A stretch of DNA of 64,000 nt from Natronorubrum halophilum (lineage in GTDB: Archaea; Halobacteriota; Halobacteria; Halobacteriales; Natrialbaceae): contig NZ_QQTY01000005.1 of the NCBI RefSeq assembly GCF_003670115.1, positions 186,001 through 250,000 of the forward strand. Reading direction: 5' to 3'. Positions within the stretch are counted from its first letter, which is position 1. Each line of letters begins with the position of its first letter. A program made the translations under genes and the position numbers. Shown piece after piece: positions 62,533 through 64,000 of this stretch. Under the pieces are notes generated by a model, which saw only the letters and a program-made list of their open reading frames with translations, had not been told where the DNA came from and did not search any database.

Positions 62533-63285
62533 ATGGAAGCAACAGTACGCGACCTGGACGGCGACGACGCGGGCTCGGTTACGCTCCCGGCGGTCTTCGA
62601 GACCACCTACCGACCGGACCTGATCGGTCGTGCCGTTCGCGTCGCTCAGGCAAACCGGAAACAGGACTACGGCGCCGACGAGTTCGCGGGCATGCGCACG
62701 CCTGCGGAATCGTTCGGTAGCGGCCGCGGTATGGCCCACGTGCCACGACAGGACGGACGCGCACGACGCGTCCCGCAGGCTGTCAAGGGACGCAAGGCCC
62801 ACCCGCCGAAAGCCGAGAAGGACCAGTCCGAATCGATCAACACGAAAGCAAAGAAACTGGCCGTCCGCAGTGCGATCGCAGCGACGACCGACGCCGAACT
62901 GGTCGCCGAGCGCGGTCACCAGTTCGACGAGGATACCGAGATTCCAGTCGTCGTCTCCGACGAGTTCGAGGACCTCCAGAAGACGGCGGAGGTCGTCGAC
63001 TTCCTCGAGGCCGCCGGCCTCGCGGACGACATCGAACGCGCCGACGAGGGTCGGAGCGTCCGCTCTGGTCAGGGGAAAGCCCGCGGCCGGAAGTACAAGA
63101 CGCCCACCTCGATCCTCTTCGTCACCTCGAGCGAGAACGGCCCGTCACGAGCGGCCCGTAATCTCGCCGGGGCGGACGTCACGACGGCCACCGAGGTCAA
63201 TGCGGAGGATCTCGCCCCCGGTGCACAGCCGGGGCGACTGACCGTCTGGACCGAAAGCGCGCTCGAGGAGGTGGCTGACCGATGA
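62533..63285 (+). CDS. rpl4: Large-subunit ribosomal protein uL4
   Basis: This 250-residue L4P/L4E-type protein has an extended loop lining the exit tunnel. Visible segments are VFETTYRPDLIGRAVRVAQA near residue 18, RGMAHVPRQDGRARRVPQAV near residue 68 and GQGKARGRKYKTPTSILFVT near residue 178. It overlaps the start of uL23 by four bases (ATGA). Confidence 0.98.
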   Translation: MEATVRDLDGDDAGSVTLPAVFETTYRPDLIGRAVRVAQANRKQDYGADEFAGMRTPAESFGSGRGMAHVPRQDGRARRVPQAVKGRKAHPPKAEKDQSESINTKAKKLAVRSAIAATTDAELVAERGHQFDEDTEIPVVVSDEFEDLQKTAEVVDFLEAAGLADDIERADEGRSVRSGQGKARGRKYKTPTSILFVTSSENGPSRAARNLAGADVTTATEVNAEDLAPGAQPGRLTVWTESALEEVADR

Positions 63286-63536
63286 GTTCGGTCATCGAAC
63301 ACCCCCTCGTGACGGAGAAGGCGATGAACGACATGGACTTCGAGAACAAGCTCCAGTTCATCGTCAACCCGGACGCCGCCAAACCCGAGATTCGCGACGA
63401 AGTCGAAGCGCGCTTCGACATCTCGGTCGACAACATCAACACGCAAGTAACGATGAAGGGCAAAAAGAAAGCAATCGTCAAGCTGTCCGAGGACAACGAC
63501 GCCCAGGAAGTCGCCTCACGAATCGGGGTGTTCTGA
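63282..63536 (+). CDS. rpl23: Large-subunit ribosomal protein uL23
   Basis: This 84-residue archaeal-type L23 sits at the tunnel exit and is a contact point for signal recognition particle. The family start HPLVTEKAMNDMDFENKLQF and the C-terminal KGKKKAIVKLSEDNDAQEVA are clear. Its ATG overlaps the uL4 stop by four bases, and uL2 follows after 2 nt. Confidence 0.98.
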   Translation: MSSVIEHPLVTEKAMNDMDFENKLQFIVNPDAAKPEIRDEVEARFDISVDNINTQVTMKGKKKAIVKLSEDNDAQEVASRIGVF

Positions 63537-63538
63537 GA

Positions 63539-64000
63539 ATGGGACGTCGCATTCAAGGACAACGACGCGGTCGCGGCACGTCGACGTTCCGCGCCCCGTC
63601 CCATCGCTACAAGGCGAAACTCGACCACAAGAAAGAGGAGGACGACGACGTCGTCCGCGGCACGATCGTGGATATCGAACACGACCCGGCCCGTTCGGCA
63701 CCGATCGCCGCCATCGAGTTCGAAGATGGCGATCAGCGACTCGTGCTGGCTCCCGAAGGCGTCGCCGTCGGCGAGGAGATTCAGGTCGGCGTCTCGGCGG
63801 AGATCAAGCCGGGTAACACGATGCCGCTCGCGGAGATCCCCGAAGGGGTTCCGGTCTGTAACGTCGAAGCGAACCCGGGCGACGGCGGTAAGTTCGCCCG
63901 TTCCTCCGGCGTCAACGCGGACCTGATCACCCACGACCGCAACGCGGCGGTCCTTCAGCTGCCAAGTGGCGAGGTCAAGCGCCTCGACCCACAGTGTCGA
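63539..64000 (+). CDS. rpl2: Large-subunit ribosomal protein uL2, 3' end beyond window
   Basis: The first 154 codons of uL2, which is essential for subunit association and peptidyl transfer, are present. It starts MGRRIQGQRRGRGTSTFRAP; SHRYKAKLDHKKEEDDD, IVDIEHDPARSAPIAAIEF and NVEANPGDGGKFARSSG follow, all typical of archaeal L2. The frame is open to the last base of the window. It continues the uL3-uL4-uL23 series. Confidence 0.98.
   Translation, partial: MGRRIQGQRRGRGTSTFRAPSHRYKAKLDHKKEEDDDVVRGTIVDIEHDPARSAPIAAIEFEDGDQRLVLAPEGVAVGEEIQVGVSAEIKPGNTMPLAEIPEGVPVCNVEANPGDGGKFARSSGVNADLITHDRNAAVLQLPSGEVKRLDPQCR

Noticed and set aside
1-64000. CRISPR arrays, rRNA genes and intact insertion sequences
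   Set aside because: No regularly spaced repeats, rRNA-like sequence or transposase motifs were seen in the window.

Overview
The window is chromosomal DNA of a halophilic archaeon (class Halobacteria; Natrialbaceae-like is a guess from gene content). The evidence is high G+C, very acidic proteins, twin-arginine signal peptides, TATA boxes 25-30 nt upstream of start codons (leaderless transcripts), an archaeal S10-type ribosomal cluster (SPOUT-uL3-uL4-uL23-uL2), Cdc48, and haloarchaeal families such as HalOD1, MEDS kinases, DacZ and PAC2. No CRISPR array, rRNA or intact insertion sequence was seen.

Layout. 0-16.8 kb is mostly housekeeping: an XRE-type regulator cut by the left edge, gcvT-gcvH, a Tat-exported subtilisin (halolysin type), a NYN protein, a MEDS histidine kinase, a TatD-like hydrolase, DUF2150, a PP-loop protein, an aldo/keto reductase, a TRIC channel, a geranylgeranyl-reductase-family flavoprotein, a PAC2 protein and an RNA m5C methyltransferase with its PUA-like partner. 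16.9-26 kb holds a Bax1-type nuclease (DUF790) and an oligopeptide ABC operon (fused ATPase, binding protein, two permeases, small membrane protein). 26-28.2 kb carries a small conserved protein, diadenylate cyclase DacZ and an AglF-type sugar nucleotidyltransferase.

28.4-36.9 kb is an accessory and partly decayed stretch. A glycosyltransferase is cut off mid-gene and joined to the 3' part of an unrelated gene. A DUF4330 gene is broken by two frameshifts, followed by a lipoprotein. Then come three paralogous small secreted proteins, each preceded by a near-identical promoter/leader, and two further unusual small proteins. This is the most likely place in the window for an undescribed system: a family of secreted, acidic, Gln/Asn/Asp-patterned proteins under shared regulation.

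37-60 kb returns to conserved genes: larC, cdc48, an EamA transporter, an HTH regulator, RNase H, DUF2240, a Tat-exported beta-helix protein with a duplicated C-terminal domain, a HAD phosphatase, a CPA2 antiporter with its RCK_C partner, methylglyoxal synthase divergent from a glyoxalase-like protein, pyrF, a GTPBP1-type GTPase, mch, a copper-chaperone-like protein, a thiamine-binding-like protein, a HalOD1 protein and a second histidine kinase. A tRNA-Gly(GCC) gene with a duplicated 3' end lies at 60.2 kb. The window closes with the ribosomal operon, uL2 being cut by the right edge.
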